Origin: Marinobacter sp. CHS3-4
GTDB taxonomy: Bacteria > Pseudomonadota > Gammaproteobacteria > Pseudomonadales > Oleiphilaceae
Assembly: GCF_030053415.1 (NCBI RefSeq)
Contig: NZ_JASGBJ010000002.1
Location: 806,001 to 870,000 of the forward strand
Direction of reading: 5' to 3'
Length of the DNA stretch: 64,000 nt
Below the pieces are notes generated by a model that was given only the letters and a program-made list of their open reading frames with translations, made no database searches and was not told the DNA's origin. The position numbers were made by a program, and so were the translations under genes. Shown one piece after another: positions 46,565 through 55,192 of the stretch (position 1 is its first letter; each line of letters starts with the position of its first letter).

Positions 46565-48049
46565 ATGCCCATGACGTCACCCCTGCATTACCGTTCCGCG
46601 ACCGAACTACTGAAGGCCCTGAGCGATGGCAGCGTAACCAGCACCGACCTCACCAAGGCGCTGTTGCAACGTATCAGCGAGCACAACCCGCAGGTGAATG
46701 CGATCGTGGCGATGGATGAAGCAAAGGCACTCACCAAAGCAGCGGAAGCCGATGCGGCCCGCGCCCAAGGTAAAACGCTCGGCCCTCTGCATGGATTGCC
46801 GCTGACGCTTAAGGACACCTGGGAAGTAGTCGGCATGACTTGCACCGCCGGGGCACCGGCTCTGAAAGACCATCGGCCGGAAAAACACGCCGACGTTGTA
46901 AAACGGCTCGAGGACGCCGGCGCCATCGTACTGGGCAAAACCAACGTGCCGCTCTATGCCACCGACATTCAAAGCTATAACAAGCTGTTTGGCATGACCC
47001 GCAACCCATTCAACCCGGCGCACACGCCCGGTGGTTCATCTGGCGGAGCCGCAGCCGCCCTGGCATCCGGGATGACGCCGCTGGAAGTCGGCAGTGACCT
47101 TGCCGGCTCCATTCGGATACCGGCCCATTTCTGCGGTATTTTTGGTCATAAACCGTCCCGCAAACTGGTGTCGTTGCGCGGCCACATTCCAGGCCCTCCC
47201 GGAACGGAATCCCAGCCTGACCTGGCCGAAGGCGGCCCCATGGCAAGAACGGCTGAGGACCTGACGTTGCTACTGGAAGTGATTGGGGGGCCGGCAGAAC
47301 GGGAGGCCAACAGCTGGAAACTGGCGATGGCACCCGCCCGGATCGATTCGCTTGAACAGGCCAGGGTTGGGCTCTGGCTTTCAGATCCACTCTGCCCCGT
47401 GGATCAAGAGCTAACCGACGGCTACCGGAATCTCGCCCAGGAAATTGAAAACCGGGGGGCGCTGGTTTCAGATGCGCGGCACGACCTGCTGAACCTTGCG
47501 CATATACTGCCCGCCTACTTCAACCTTCTTGGCAGCCTGTTGAGCACGTCGCTAACCCCCTCACAGCGACGACAGATGAAATGGATCGCCCGCCTGGAAA
47601 AATGGCTGCATCTGTTCGGCCCGGTAACCGCCTACGTCGGTGAGTATGGCCGAGGTGTCAATCAGCCGATTTATCAATGGATGTCCTGGAGCGAAACCCG
47701 CGAAAAAATGCGGGCCCAGATCACCGAACTCTTTGAAGAATTCGACGTGCTGCTGACGCCGATTACACCAACCGCAGCAATTCCGCACGACCACAGCAAT
47801 CCGGTTTTCAAGCGCACCATCACAGTGGCCGACAAACCCCGGGCCTACATGGATCAGTTCTGCTGGATCGCCATGGCAACCCTGCTGGGGCTTCCCGCCA
47901 CGTCCGTTCCCATCGGCCGTACCAAAAACGGCCTTCCCTACAACATTCAGGTAATTGGTGCGCCTGGCATGGATCTGACAACCATCAAATTCGGGGAGTT
48001 GTTGGAAAAGCTGGGCCTGGCGGGATTCCAGGCGCCCGAGGGTTACTGA
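46565..48049 (+). CDS. amidase, amidase-signature family
   Basis: A 494-residue amidohydrolase. The Ser-cisSer-Lys triad is complete: K83 in LTLKDT, cis-Ser S158 in PGGSSGG and nucleophile S182 in SDLAGSIR. Length and overall sequence are nearer to general aliphatic amidases and 6-aminohexanoate-dimer hydrolase than to GatA, and no GatC or GatB gene is adjacent. An in-frame ATG at codon 4 is an alternative start. It converges with the RidA gene, overlapping it by seven bases. It may or may not work with the minus-strand catabolic operon. Confidence 0.88.
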   Translation: MPMTSPLHYRSATELLKALSDGSVTSTDLTKALLQRISEHNPQVNAIVAMDEAKALTKAAEADAARAQGKTLGPLHGLPLTLKDTWEVVGMTCTAGAPALKDHRPEKHADVVKRLEDAGAIVLGKTNVPLYATDIQSYNKLFGMTRNPFNPAHTPGGSSGGAAAALASGMTPLEVGSDLAGSIRIPAHFCGIFGHKPSRKLVSLRGHIPGPPGTESQPDLAEGGPMARTAEDLTLLLEVIGGPAEREANSWKLAMAPARIDSLEQARVGLWLSDPLCPVDQELTDGYRNLAQEIENRGALVSDARHDLLNLAHILPAYFNLLGSLLSTSLTPSQRRQMKWIARLEKWLHLFGPVTAYVGEYGRGVNQPIYQWMSWSETREKMRAQITELFEEFDVLLTPITPTAAIPHDHSNPVFKRTITVADKPRAYMDQFCWIAMATLLGLPATSVPIGRTKNGLPYNIQVIGAPGMDLTTIKFGELLEKLGLAGFQAPEGY

Positions 48050-48453
48050 CACGCGGCATAAGCGACAATTTCAACCAGCATTTCCGGCCGGGCAAACCCG
48101 GACACAATGATCGCCGCCCGATTCGGGAAAGGTTCGGCCACATATTCGGCGTACACCCGGTTCACCGCCGCGAGATGTTCGCGGTCGGTGACGTAGATCA
48201 ACGCCTGGGCCAGCCCGGCCATGCCAACGCCAGCCGACTCCAGCGTATGTTTCAGGTTGGCCATGGTCTGCCTGGCCTGGGCGTCGATACCGCCATCAAC
48301 CACCTGGCCGCTGGCGTCAATGGGAATCTGTGCAGTAAACAGCACACCGTTGGCGGTCACCGCCCACTCCAGTGGCGCTTTGGAACGGGGCAGATCTGTT
48401 TCAACCGGGGTAATGGTTGGTGAGGGCGTCATTGGATGGCTCCGATCAGTCAT
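48043..48453 (-). CDS. RidA family protein
   Basis: A 136-residue trimer-type enamine/imine deaminase homologue. The conserved catalytic arginine is in EPFPNRAAI and the glutamate in MLVEIVAY. I start at ATG 48453, whose codon overlaps the preceding stop as ATGACTGA; an ATG seven codons later (48432) with GGAG upstream is also possible. RidA proteins hydrolyse reactive enamines made by PLP enzymes or amine oxidases. It ends the operon with DUF3726, which suggests an imine-forming step in the pathway. Confidence 0.85.
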   Translation of the reverse strand: MTDRSHPMTPSPTITPVETDLPRSKAPLEWAVTANGVLFTAQIPIDASGQVVDGGIDAQARQTMANLKHTLESAGVGMAGLAQALIYVTDREHLAAVNRVYAEYVAEPFPNRAAIIVSGFARPEMLVEIVAYAACQ

Positions 48454-49213
48454 TGTCACTGGTCCCTGCTCCGGCGCCGCTACGGGAGGCAGCAGAGGCC
48501 TCCACCAATAGCCTATCGGCCAGGGATTTGAGGGTTTTCCACAGCTGGTCATCGACTTCCAGACCTTCCACCAGTGCCCTATCCCGTTGCTGTTCCAGTT
48601 CCTCTTCGGTCTGCCGCATCAGGTTGGTCAATGCATAGTCCGAGCGCAGGCTGGGCAGCATATCCACATGGTTGGCCATGATCAGGGTGATACCGTCATT
48701 TTTTTCAGTATCATCCGGGACATCTTCCAGGCTGTAGACACAAATCTCCGGCACCGGATGACCGGCTTTGAAACCCACCACCTGTTCGATGAGGGGTTCG
48801 TGGGAATTTCGCCAGAAGGCGGTCACATTCATGCCACGGCGGGCAAGCCGGTAAAGGTAACCGATCACCAGCACCCGATTGTGGCAATGCCGAACCTTGG
48901 TAATCGATAGCCCACGAGCCCTGGCTCGCGCATAACCAAGCTCCACGGCCAGACTGGCATTGCCAAGAATGCTGTGATTATGAGCATCCAGAACGCTGAA
49001 ATCGGCGTCCTGATAGACCAGGGTCGGGGTATCTGTGGGATCTTCGTTCAGCAGGTAGTCCAGGCCTTTTTTGAGCGCTGCAACACCGCCAAGACCGTGC
49101 GCCTCCATCCAGGCAACCATTTCCGCCGCGTCGATGGCGTCGCCCTCGGCAAAACCGATTCCCATGAATGCCTTTCGGCCCATGCCCTGCAGTTCATTAA
49201 ACGAGACTTTCAT
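48446..49213 (-). CDS. DUF3726 family protein
   Basis: A 255-residue protein of unknown function, ending in the family's GAGAGTSDND-type tail. By eye its layout follows the AllD/YlbC malate-lactate-ureidoglycolate dehydrogenase family: an N-terminal helical region with a variable form of the A..RG..SHG turn (here AHGLGGVAALKKG), a central H-rich segment followed by YLYRLARRG, and LVEGLEVDD near the end like VEGIEIVDD of AllD. The catalytic SHG histidine is missing and the protein is about 90 residues shorter. It overlaps the upstream gene by four bases (ATGA). Confidence 0.75.
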   Translation of the reverse strand: MKVSFNELQGMGRKAFMGIGFAEGDAIDAAEMVAWMEAHGLGGVAALKKGLDYLLNEDPTDTPTLVYQDADFSVLDAHNHSILGNASLAVELGYARARARGLSITKVRHCHNRVLVIGYLYRLARRGMNVTAFWRNSHEPLIEQVVGFKAGHPVPEICVYSLEDVPDDTEKNDGITLIMANHVDMLPSLRSDYALTNLMRQTEEELEQQRDRALVEGLEVDDQLWKTLKSLADRLLVEASAASRSGAGAGTSDND

Positions 49214-50940
49214 AGAGCGCTCGAATCCGGTTCTGTTGGAAAGCTCCAGTCGTCCAGCAGCGCAAGACGTGCCTTGTCAGTCCCGTGTTCACTGAACAGT
49301 TCGCTGAACAGCGGTGCCCCCTGAAACAGGGTGACTCTGACCCATCGGTCGGACTTGGGATCAAACCGGCTGGCCCCGAAAAATGACAGCTTGGTGCGTA
49401 GCAGGTGCATGGGCTTCATATCCCGGTGCCAGAGATTGGCCTGTATCTCGCCATACGGCGTGGCGCCCATGGTCTGAATGCGACGCACGCATTCCTTCTG
49501 GCCAGGGTGAGCCATCAAAAACTCCACCACCGATCCGCGAGGACTCCTGTCAAGAAACGCATCCAACAACTGGTACGTGCGGTGTATTCGCGGGCCGATT
49601 GCCAGTTGAAGCTCTTTTTCCGCACCAGGCTCCTCCAAACGGACGCCCAGCCTTGGCTCTTCTTTTTCCACCGAGCGGTACCAGAACCAGTATTTGTGGT
49701 CCGGGTTTTTGGGGTCGAAATCCAGCGCCCAGGCGAATTTTGATTCAATCATCTGCTTGAGGGCGGTTGCGCGCATCTCTGGTTGCAGCTCCAGAATTTC
49801 CTCGCAGCCCAGCTCGTCCTCGACGGCATCGATCAGATCCGGATAGAGTTCAATCAGCAGGGTATTTATAAGCTCCTGGGCTTCCAGCGAACAATTGTCG
49901 TCGGCCCAATCCAGCAGCTCGTCCCAGAGATTCGGCGTCGCCTGCATTTGATCCAGCCACTGAATCACCGAAGCAATCGAGGCCACCGTAGCCGCATTGC
50001 GCTGCGTCTGCTCATTATCCTCGGTCACCGTTTCCATGAAATGCCGGTGGGCCCTTTGCAGAAGAGTCATCAATTCCCTTCGTGTTCCTTCCGTGGGCGG
50101 CTGTTCTCTGGCCCAGGCAAGCGCCCGTTCGCGGCAATACACCCACTGCTGAATCAACTGCGGATGGTTGATCAGAAACGGCGCCATTCCCAGGCCGGTA
50201 GAGTTACCGATTCCCAAATAACGCTGCAACGCTGGCGCAAGCCCAACGGCGCGGTCAGGGTCCCGGGACCGGGCCAGATGCTCTATCTGTTGAATGGAAA
50301 AATGCCTCAGCAGATACACCGCAAACATCTGCGCGGAAAACGGCCGATTGAAATCCGGATTTTTCTGCAGGCGGGCATAGTCAGCAATGCCAAACTTGCC
50401 ATTGCCATAAACCGCCGTGGTGCGATAAAGGTAGCCGACCCGAGTAAGCCAGGCAGGATTCGGCTGATGGCCGGACGCCAGAGCATCCACAAAGTGGTCG
50501 AAGTTGCGCAGGCTCTTGTTGGCCCGCGACAGCACCAGCAACCGGGGGTGCTGACGCCCGGCTTCCTGTAACGGTACATTGGCCGCCATCTGCGCCAGCA
50601 GCGTGTCTTCAACCGCGCCTTCCACCAGCGCAAACGTGACGTCCCAGGCTTCTGCAATCACCCGGTCCGAACGTTTTTCCGGCGCCAGGTGCTGGGAAAA
50701 AACGACGCCATGGTAAGTATGGTGCGGCGTTTCCAGACGATAAATCACCACGCCATGACCGTGCTCGTCCAGATCATTTCGGACAGTCGTCACCGTCCAG
50801 TCTTCCCGAGCCATCTGCCTTACCAGGCTGCGGGAGAAACTCAGGCGGCTGGCGTGCAGGCTACCCAGCCGGACCAGGTTCATTACCCGGTCGGCAGGTC
50901 GCAGTTTCAGCTGTGGTTGCACATCCAACTGGGTAGCCAT
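49210..50940 (-). CDS. conserved 576-residue protein of unknown function
   Basis: I do not recognise this family. The protein is soluble, with no signal peptide or membrane helix. It is rich in Arg, His and Leu, with segments such as LGSLHASRLSFSRSLVRQM near the start, a STGLGMAPFLINHPQLIQQW stretch in the middle and KPMHLLRTKLSFFGASRFDPKSDRWVRV-like sequence near the end. It is translationally coupled to the DUF3726 gene (ATGA overlap) and starts three bases after the BCCT transporter, so it should take part in the same pathway. The pairing with DUF3726 may be diagnostic. Confidence 0.8.
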   Translation of the reverse strand: MATQLDVQPQLKLRPADRVMNLVRLGSLHASRLSFSRSLVRQMAREDWTVTTVRNDLDEHGHGVVIYRLETPHHTYHGVVFSQHLAPEKRSDRVIAEAWDVTFALVEGAVEDTLLAQMAANVPLQEAGRQHPRLLVLSRANKSLRNFDHFVDALASGHQPNPAWLTRVGYLYRTTAVYGNGKFGIADYARLQKNPDFNRPFSAQMFAVYLLRHFSIQQIEHLARSRDPDRAVGLAPALQRYLGIGNSTGLGMAPFLINHPQLIQQWVYCRERALAWAREQPPTEGTRRELMTLLQRAHRHFMETVTEDNEQTQRNAATVASIASVIQWLDQMQATPNLWDELLDWADDNCSLEAQELINTLLIELYPDLIDAVEDELGCEEILELQPEMRATALKQMIESKFAWALDFDPKNPDHKYWFWYRSVEKEEPRLGVRLEEPGAEKELQLAIGPRIHRTYQLLDAFLDRSPRGSVVEFLMAHPGQKECVRRIQTMGATPYGEIQANLWHRDMKPMHLLRTKLSFFGASRFDPKSDRWVRVTLFQGAPLFSELFSEHGTDKARLALLDDWSFPTEPDSSAL

Positions 50941-50943
50941 CGC

Positions 50944-52566
50944 TTATTTCCCCGCTGAGGATTCAATCGAACCCGTGGTTTTTCCCACCAACGCCACCTC
51001 ACCTTTGGGCGGCACGATTCCCTGTTCCCTCGCCATGGCATAGGCGGATTTTGGCCCGATGTAAAGCGATGGCAACAGAATCAGTGACACCGGTATAGCC
51101 GTAATTACGATAAATTGCTGCAACGCACTGATCTGTCCGGCCCCCATGTAGAGCAACACCGCCGCCATCAGAGCCATAGCCACACCCCAGAAGGCACGCA
51201 CGAGTGGCTCAGGAGCATCATGGCCCGCGCTTACCATCGCGATGGCATAGCTCATGGAATCACCCGTCGTGGCCACAAAGATCGTGGTCAGCAACAAAAT
51301 GGCCACGGCCATGAGCGGGCCACCAGGCAACGCCTGCGCGACCGTCAGCGTCGCCACATCGAATTGGAAATTGTTCAAAGCCTCGGTCAGATCGATGACA
51401 CCAGTGAGCTGGTAGAAGATCCCCGAGCCACCGAGAAGTGTGAACCATATGGTGGTCGCTATGGGCGCCATCACGCCTACTGCGAGAATCATCTGGCGAA
51501 TAGTTCGACCCCGCGAGATACGGGCAACAAACAGCGCCATCAGAGGGCCGTAGCCGAGGAACCAGGCGAAGAAGAACACCGTCCACCATTGCATCCACCA
51601 GCCTTCAGAGGTCACAGACGTCACCGTCGCCATGGCGAAGAAGGAATTGATGTATTCGCCGAAGCCCTGAGTGTAGGCGTTGGTGAGGAACAGCGTCGGC
51701 CCGAAAACAAAGATGATTGCGGCAATGGCCAGGGCCAGGAACACGTTGAACCGGCTGAGTATTTGTATGCCTTTGTGCAAGCCTGTCATGGCGGACGTCA
51801 CGTAGACCGAAGCCAGAACCAGAAGGATAATCAACTGGGTACCATAGCCCTCGGCCACACCAAACAATTCGTGCAGGCCAAAGCTCACCTGAGTTGCAAG
51901 AAACCCGATCGGTCCAACGGTACCGGCGACCACTGCGATCACGCAGAGGGCATCCACCACCCCGCCAAACCAGCCTTTCATGACGCGGTCGCCAAATACC
52001 GGATAAAGCAACGTTCTGGGCTGCAATGGCTGGCCTTTTACATAATGGGCATGAGCCAGAACGATGGCCGACAACGTGCCCAGAATGGCCCAGGCGAGGA
52101 ATCCCCAATGCATGAACGACTGCGCCAGCGCTGGCGCGACCGCCTCAGCTGTGCCCGCCTGGGTATCAAATACGGGCGGAGTGACCACAAAATGGTACAC
52201 CGGCTCACCGGCGGCAAAGAACACACCTCCACCGGCCAGAAGCGTACACATGATAATCGACAACCACTTGAAGGTGCTCAGCTCCGGCGTGTCCAGATTG
52301 CCCACCTTGGCACTGCCGGCGGGCGAAATGGCGACGCCCATGCCAATTAAAAAGGTCAGCAACAATAGCATCTGGAAAAACGATCCCAGCGTCTGTGCTG
52401 TCCATGCGAAACCGGTGGAAATCAGGCCGGCGGTCCATTCGATGTCGTACAACGACAGGCCGAGGAACAGCAGGATAAACCCGATGCTCAGGCCCAGAAC
52501 GACCGGGTCACCGAATTGCTTTATACCGGATTGCGGTACTGCGGTAGAACTGACTGAAGTTGTCAT
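50944..52566 (-). CDS. BCCT family transporter (betaine/carnitine/choline type)
   Basis: A 540-residue permease with about 12 helices. The signature QSFMHWGFLAWAILG aligns with the FHWGxxxW substrate box, and FLGYGPLMALFVARISRGRTIRQ with the conserved segment after helix 8. Two of the Trp/Tyr residues that form the aromatic cage in betaine transporters appear altered (YGP in place of SWSP), so the substrate may not be glycine betaine. It is a short C-terminal-tail form, more like an uptake system for catabolism than an osmosensing carrier. It stands between the dipeptidase and the 576-residue protein. Confidence 0.87.
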   Translation of the reverse strand: MTTSVSSTAVPQSGIKQFGDPVVLGLSIGFILLFLGLSLYDIEWTAGLISTGFAWTAQTLGSFFQMLLLLTFLIGMGVAISPAGSAKVGNLDTPELSTFKWLSIIMCTLLAGGGVFFAAGEPVYHFVVTPPVFDTQAGTAEAVAPALAQSFMHWGFLAWAILGTLSAIVLAHAHYVKGQPLQPRTLLYPVFGDRVMKGWFGGVVDALCVIAVVAGTVGPIGFLATQVSFGLHELFGVAEGYGTQLIILLVLASVYVTSAMTGLHKGIQILSRFNVFLALAIAAIIFVFGPTLFLTNAYTQGFGEYINSFFAMATVTSVTSEGWWMQWWTVFFFAWFLGYGPLMALFVARISRGRTIRQMILAVGVMAPIATTIWFTLLGGSGIFYQLTGVIDLTEALNNFQFDVATLTVAQALPGGPLMAVAILLLTTIFVATTGDSMSYAIAMVSAGHDAPEPLVRAFWGVAMALMAAVLLYMGAGQISALQQFIVITAIPVSLILLPSLYIGPKSAYAMAREQGIVPPKGEVALVGKTTGSIESSAGK

Positions 52567-52617
52567 AGCATTTACCCGTTTTTGTTGTTGGAACTGGTTT
52601 GTTCAGACAGTAGATGC

Positions 52618-53619
52618 TCAGACCACGGCCCCTGCCTGCGGACGCGTACCCTCGGTTAATTGAGTCAGCCAGTTTCGGCCCATGATTTTCTCGACCTCAT
52701 CGTGATGGAACCCCTTCTGGCGCAGGCCCTCGGCAATGTTCGAGAAATGACGGTTATCGCTAAACCAGGACAATGGCGCAGGCCAGCCGGCATTCGACTG
52801 ACTGCCCTCCCCGTAGTCCATCGCCTTGGTCCAGCGACCATTTCGCATCCAGGTCAATACCGATTCCGGCTGCCCCTGGCAAAGATCCGTGCCCATGCCG
52901 ATATGGTCTATGCCCATCAGCTCGGCGGTATCTGCCACCATGGCGCAGAATTCATCCAGCGTGCAGTCCGGGCCGTTCTTCAAATGAAAGGGATACACAG
53001 AAAACCCGAGAATCCCGCCGCTCTGCGACACCGCCTTCAGCACCTCATCGGATTTGTTGCGCTTGGCTGCGTGGAAACTCGCCGGGTTGGCATGAGAGAT
53101 AATCACCGGCCGCTCAGAAAGCTCAATCGCATCGAGCGTCGAGCGTTCCGAGCTATGAGACATATCAATCAGCATGCCAACCCGATTCATCTCGCGAATC
53201 ACCTGCTTGCCAAACCGGGTGACGCCACTGTCTTCAGATTCGTAACAACCACAGGCCAACAGGCTCTGGTTGTTGTAGGTAAGTTGCATGATCAGCAGCC
53301 CCAGCCGGCGCATGATCGCCACCAGATCAATATCGTCTTCAATCGGCGAACAGTTCTGGGCGCCGAAAAAGATGCCCACGCGGTTCGTCTCCCTCGCCCG
53401 CTCGATATCACTGGCCTCGTAAACGGGCATGATCAGATCGTTGTGTGCTTCAAAGCGGCGCTGCCATTCCCCGAAACGCAGCAGGGTTTCACGGCAGTTC
53501 TCGTGATATACCAGGGTGGCGTGCACCGCATCCACTCCGCCTTCGCGCATTTCCTCGAAAATAGTCCGTGACCAGTTCGAGTACTGCAGCCCGTCAATCG
53601 TCAGAACCGCTTGTGACAT
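52618..53619 (-). CDS. M19-type dipeptidase homologue with altered metal site
   Basis: A 333-residue member of the renal-dipeptidase family. The start is ATG 53619 (MSQAVLTIDG), ten bases after the dehydrogenase stop; longer readings add a non-homologous tail. Two zinc histidines are kept (H155 in DMSHSS, H176 in ISHANP) and D245 in GMGTDL. However, the first HxD pair is replaced (DGLQYSNW, residues 9-16) and the bridging Glu is Gln (Q88 in FFGAQN). A related protein with DGL at the same place accompanies dimethylglycine genes in Pseudomonas, from memory. True dipeptidase activity is doubtful. Confidence 0.85.
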   Translation of the reverse strand: MSQAVLTIDGLQYSNWSRTIFEEMREGGVDAVHATLVYHENCRETLLRFGEWQRRFEAHNDLIMPVYEASDIERARETNRVGIFFGAQNCSPIEDDIDLVAIMRRLGLLIMQLTYNNQSLLACGCYESEDSGVTRFGKQVIREMNRVGMLIDMSHSSERSTLDAIELSERPVIISHANPASFHAAKRNKSDEVLKAVSQSGGILGFSVYPFHLKNGPDCTLDEFCAMVADTAELMGIDHIGMGTDLCQGQPESVLTWMRNGRWTKAMDYGEGSQSNAGWPAPLSWFSDNRHFSNIAEGLRQKGFHHDEVEKIMGRNWLTQLTEGTRPQAGAVV

Positions 53620-53629
53620 GGCAGTGTCC

Positions 53630-55072
53630 TCAGGCCTTGATGTAACAGGTTTTGACCACGGTGTAGAACTCCCGGGCATAGCGACCCTGTTCCCGAGGTC
53701 CGAAGCTGGAATCCTTACGCCCACCGAACGGCACGTGGTAATCGGTGCCCGCGGTTGCCAGATTTACCATCACGCAACCGGTTTCTGCCCTGGCCTTGAA
53801 ATCCGACGCTCGGCTCAGGGAGCGGGTGATCAAACCGGCAGTCAGGCCGTAATTGGTATCGTTCAGAGTAGTCAGAGCGGTTTCGTAATCCGGCACGCGG
53901 ATCACACAGGCGACGGGGCCAAATACCTCGTCCTGGTTGATGGCCATGTCGTTGGTCGTATCGGTGAACAACACAGGTTGCATGTAGTGGCCATCGACAC
54001 CCACGTCGACGTCTTCGCCGCCGAACGCCAGCGTGGCGCCTTCGCCCAGTGCAACGTCAACCCAACGGAGGTTGGCGGCCAACTGACTCTCGCTGGCGAT
54101 GGGGCCAATGACCGTGCCATCTGCCAGCGCCGGACCGACTTTCGCGGCGGCCAATTTCGCCTTGAGCCTCTCGACGAACTCATCGTGGACGGCGTCGGTA
54201 ACGATCAACCGGGAAGATGCCGTGCATTTCTGACCAGAGCCCGAATAGGCGCCGGCGAATGCGGCATCAACCGCCAGATCCAGATCTGCATCATCCAGCA
54301 CGATCAGCGCATTCTTGGAGCCCATCTCAAGCTGACATTTCACCAGGTTGGCAGCGGTAGCAGCCGCCACACGACGACCAACATCCAGCGATCCGGTAAA
54401 AGTGATGGCCTGAACATGGGGGCTGGTGATCAATGCTTCCCCGGCTTCCCGGCCATTTCCGGTTACCAGATTGAAGGTACCGGCTGGCAGTTCCTGGCGG
54501 CTGATGATCTCCGCCAAGGCCCAGGCACTGGCGGGCACCAGATTGGCGGGTTTGAAGACTACCGCGTTGCCGAACGCCAGAGCCGGAGCGATCTTCCAGA
54601 CTGCCGTGGCCATGGGGAAATTCCATGGACTGATGACCCCAACGACGCCGAGAGGCTCACGGCGGGTTTCAATCTCCACACCAGGACGAACCGATGCGAC
54701 CCGGTCATCAATCTGGCGTAAAACTTCAGCAGCGTAGTAATGGAAAAACTGGCCGGACCGGTACACCTCACCTTTGCCCTCGGCCAGAGGTTTGCCTTCC
54801 TCACGGGACAGCAATTCGCCCAACTCGTCCTTGCGGGATATCAACTCATCGCCAATGGCCATCAGCGCGTTGTAGCGGGCCTCAAGTCCAGTTTCCGCCC
54901 AGGCTTTCTGACCCACCTTTGCCGCTTCAATAGCCCGTACCACCTGACCGGCACTGGCCTGATCGTATAGACCGATGGTATCGCCAAGATCGGATGGGTT
55001 GATGTTGGCCTGGGCCGGGTGCTCACCTGGCACCCACTCGCCGCCGATAAAAAGTGCGTGTGAATCTGACAT
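53630..55072 (-). CDS. NAD(P)-dependent aldehyde dehydrogenase
   Basis: A 480-residue ALDH. Catalytic residues are present: N151 (SPWNFP), E249 (QLEMGSK) and C283 (GQKCTAS). The EMG(S/G)KN and GQ(R/K)CTASSR forms are closest to the alpha-ketoglutaric-semialdehyde/YcbD group, though substrate cannot be settled by eye. The start is ATG 55072, which has a perfect AGGAGG six bases before it; a reading from 55111 would include that site. It is the first gene of the minus-strand operon and is divergent from the LysR gene. Confidence 0.9.
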   Translation of the reverse strand: MSDSHALFIGGEWVPGEHPAQANINPSDLGDTIGLYDQASAGQVVRAIEAAKVGQKAWAETGLEARYNALMAIGDELISRKDELGELLSREEGKPLAEGKGEVYRSGQFFHYYAAEVLRQIDDRVASVRPGVEIETRREPLGVVGVISPWNFPMATAVWKIAPALAFGNAVVFKPANLVPASAWALAEIISRQELPAGTFNLVTGNGREAGEALITSPHVQAITFTGSLDVGRRVAAATAANLVKCQLEMGSKNALIVLDDADLDLAVDAAFAGAYSGSGQKCTASSRLIVTDAVHDEFVERLKAKLAAAKVGPALADGTVIGPIASESQLAANLRWVDVALGEGATLAFGGEDVDVGVDGHYMQPVLFTDTTNDMAINQDEVFGPVACVIRVPDYETALTTLNDTNYGLTAGLITRSLSRASDFKARAETGCVMVNLATAGTDYHVPFGGRKDSSFGPREQGRYAREFYTVVKTCYIKA

Positions 55073-55129
55073 GGGGTCCTCCTCAATGGTTACCCCAAGC
55101 CTAGACTTCATGCATCAATAAGGATAATC

Positions 55130-55146
55130 AAAAATATCGTATTTTT
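55130..55146. promoter_or_regulatory. palindromic operator candidate between aldehyde dehydrogenase and lysR
   Basis: AAAAATA-TCG-TATTTTT is a perfect seven-base dyad in the 120-base divergent region. It contains the T-N11-A spacing expected of LysR-family sites. The AT-rich surroundings may also hold -10 boxes for one or both genes. Confidence 0.45.
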
Positions 55147-55192
55147 TATAAGCTATACTTATCGTTTTAGCCGGGAGCGGAAGGATCCAAAA

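Noticed and set aside
46565..48049. Amidase as GatA subunit of tRNA amidotransferase
   Set aside because: No gatB or gatC nearby and the sequence is nearer to general amidases.
51115..52350. 411-codon open frame on the plus strand, opposite the BCCT transporter
   Set aside because: Antisense to a clear transporter gene; composition (His, Gln, Arg-rich) and lack of motifs mark it as a shadow.
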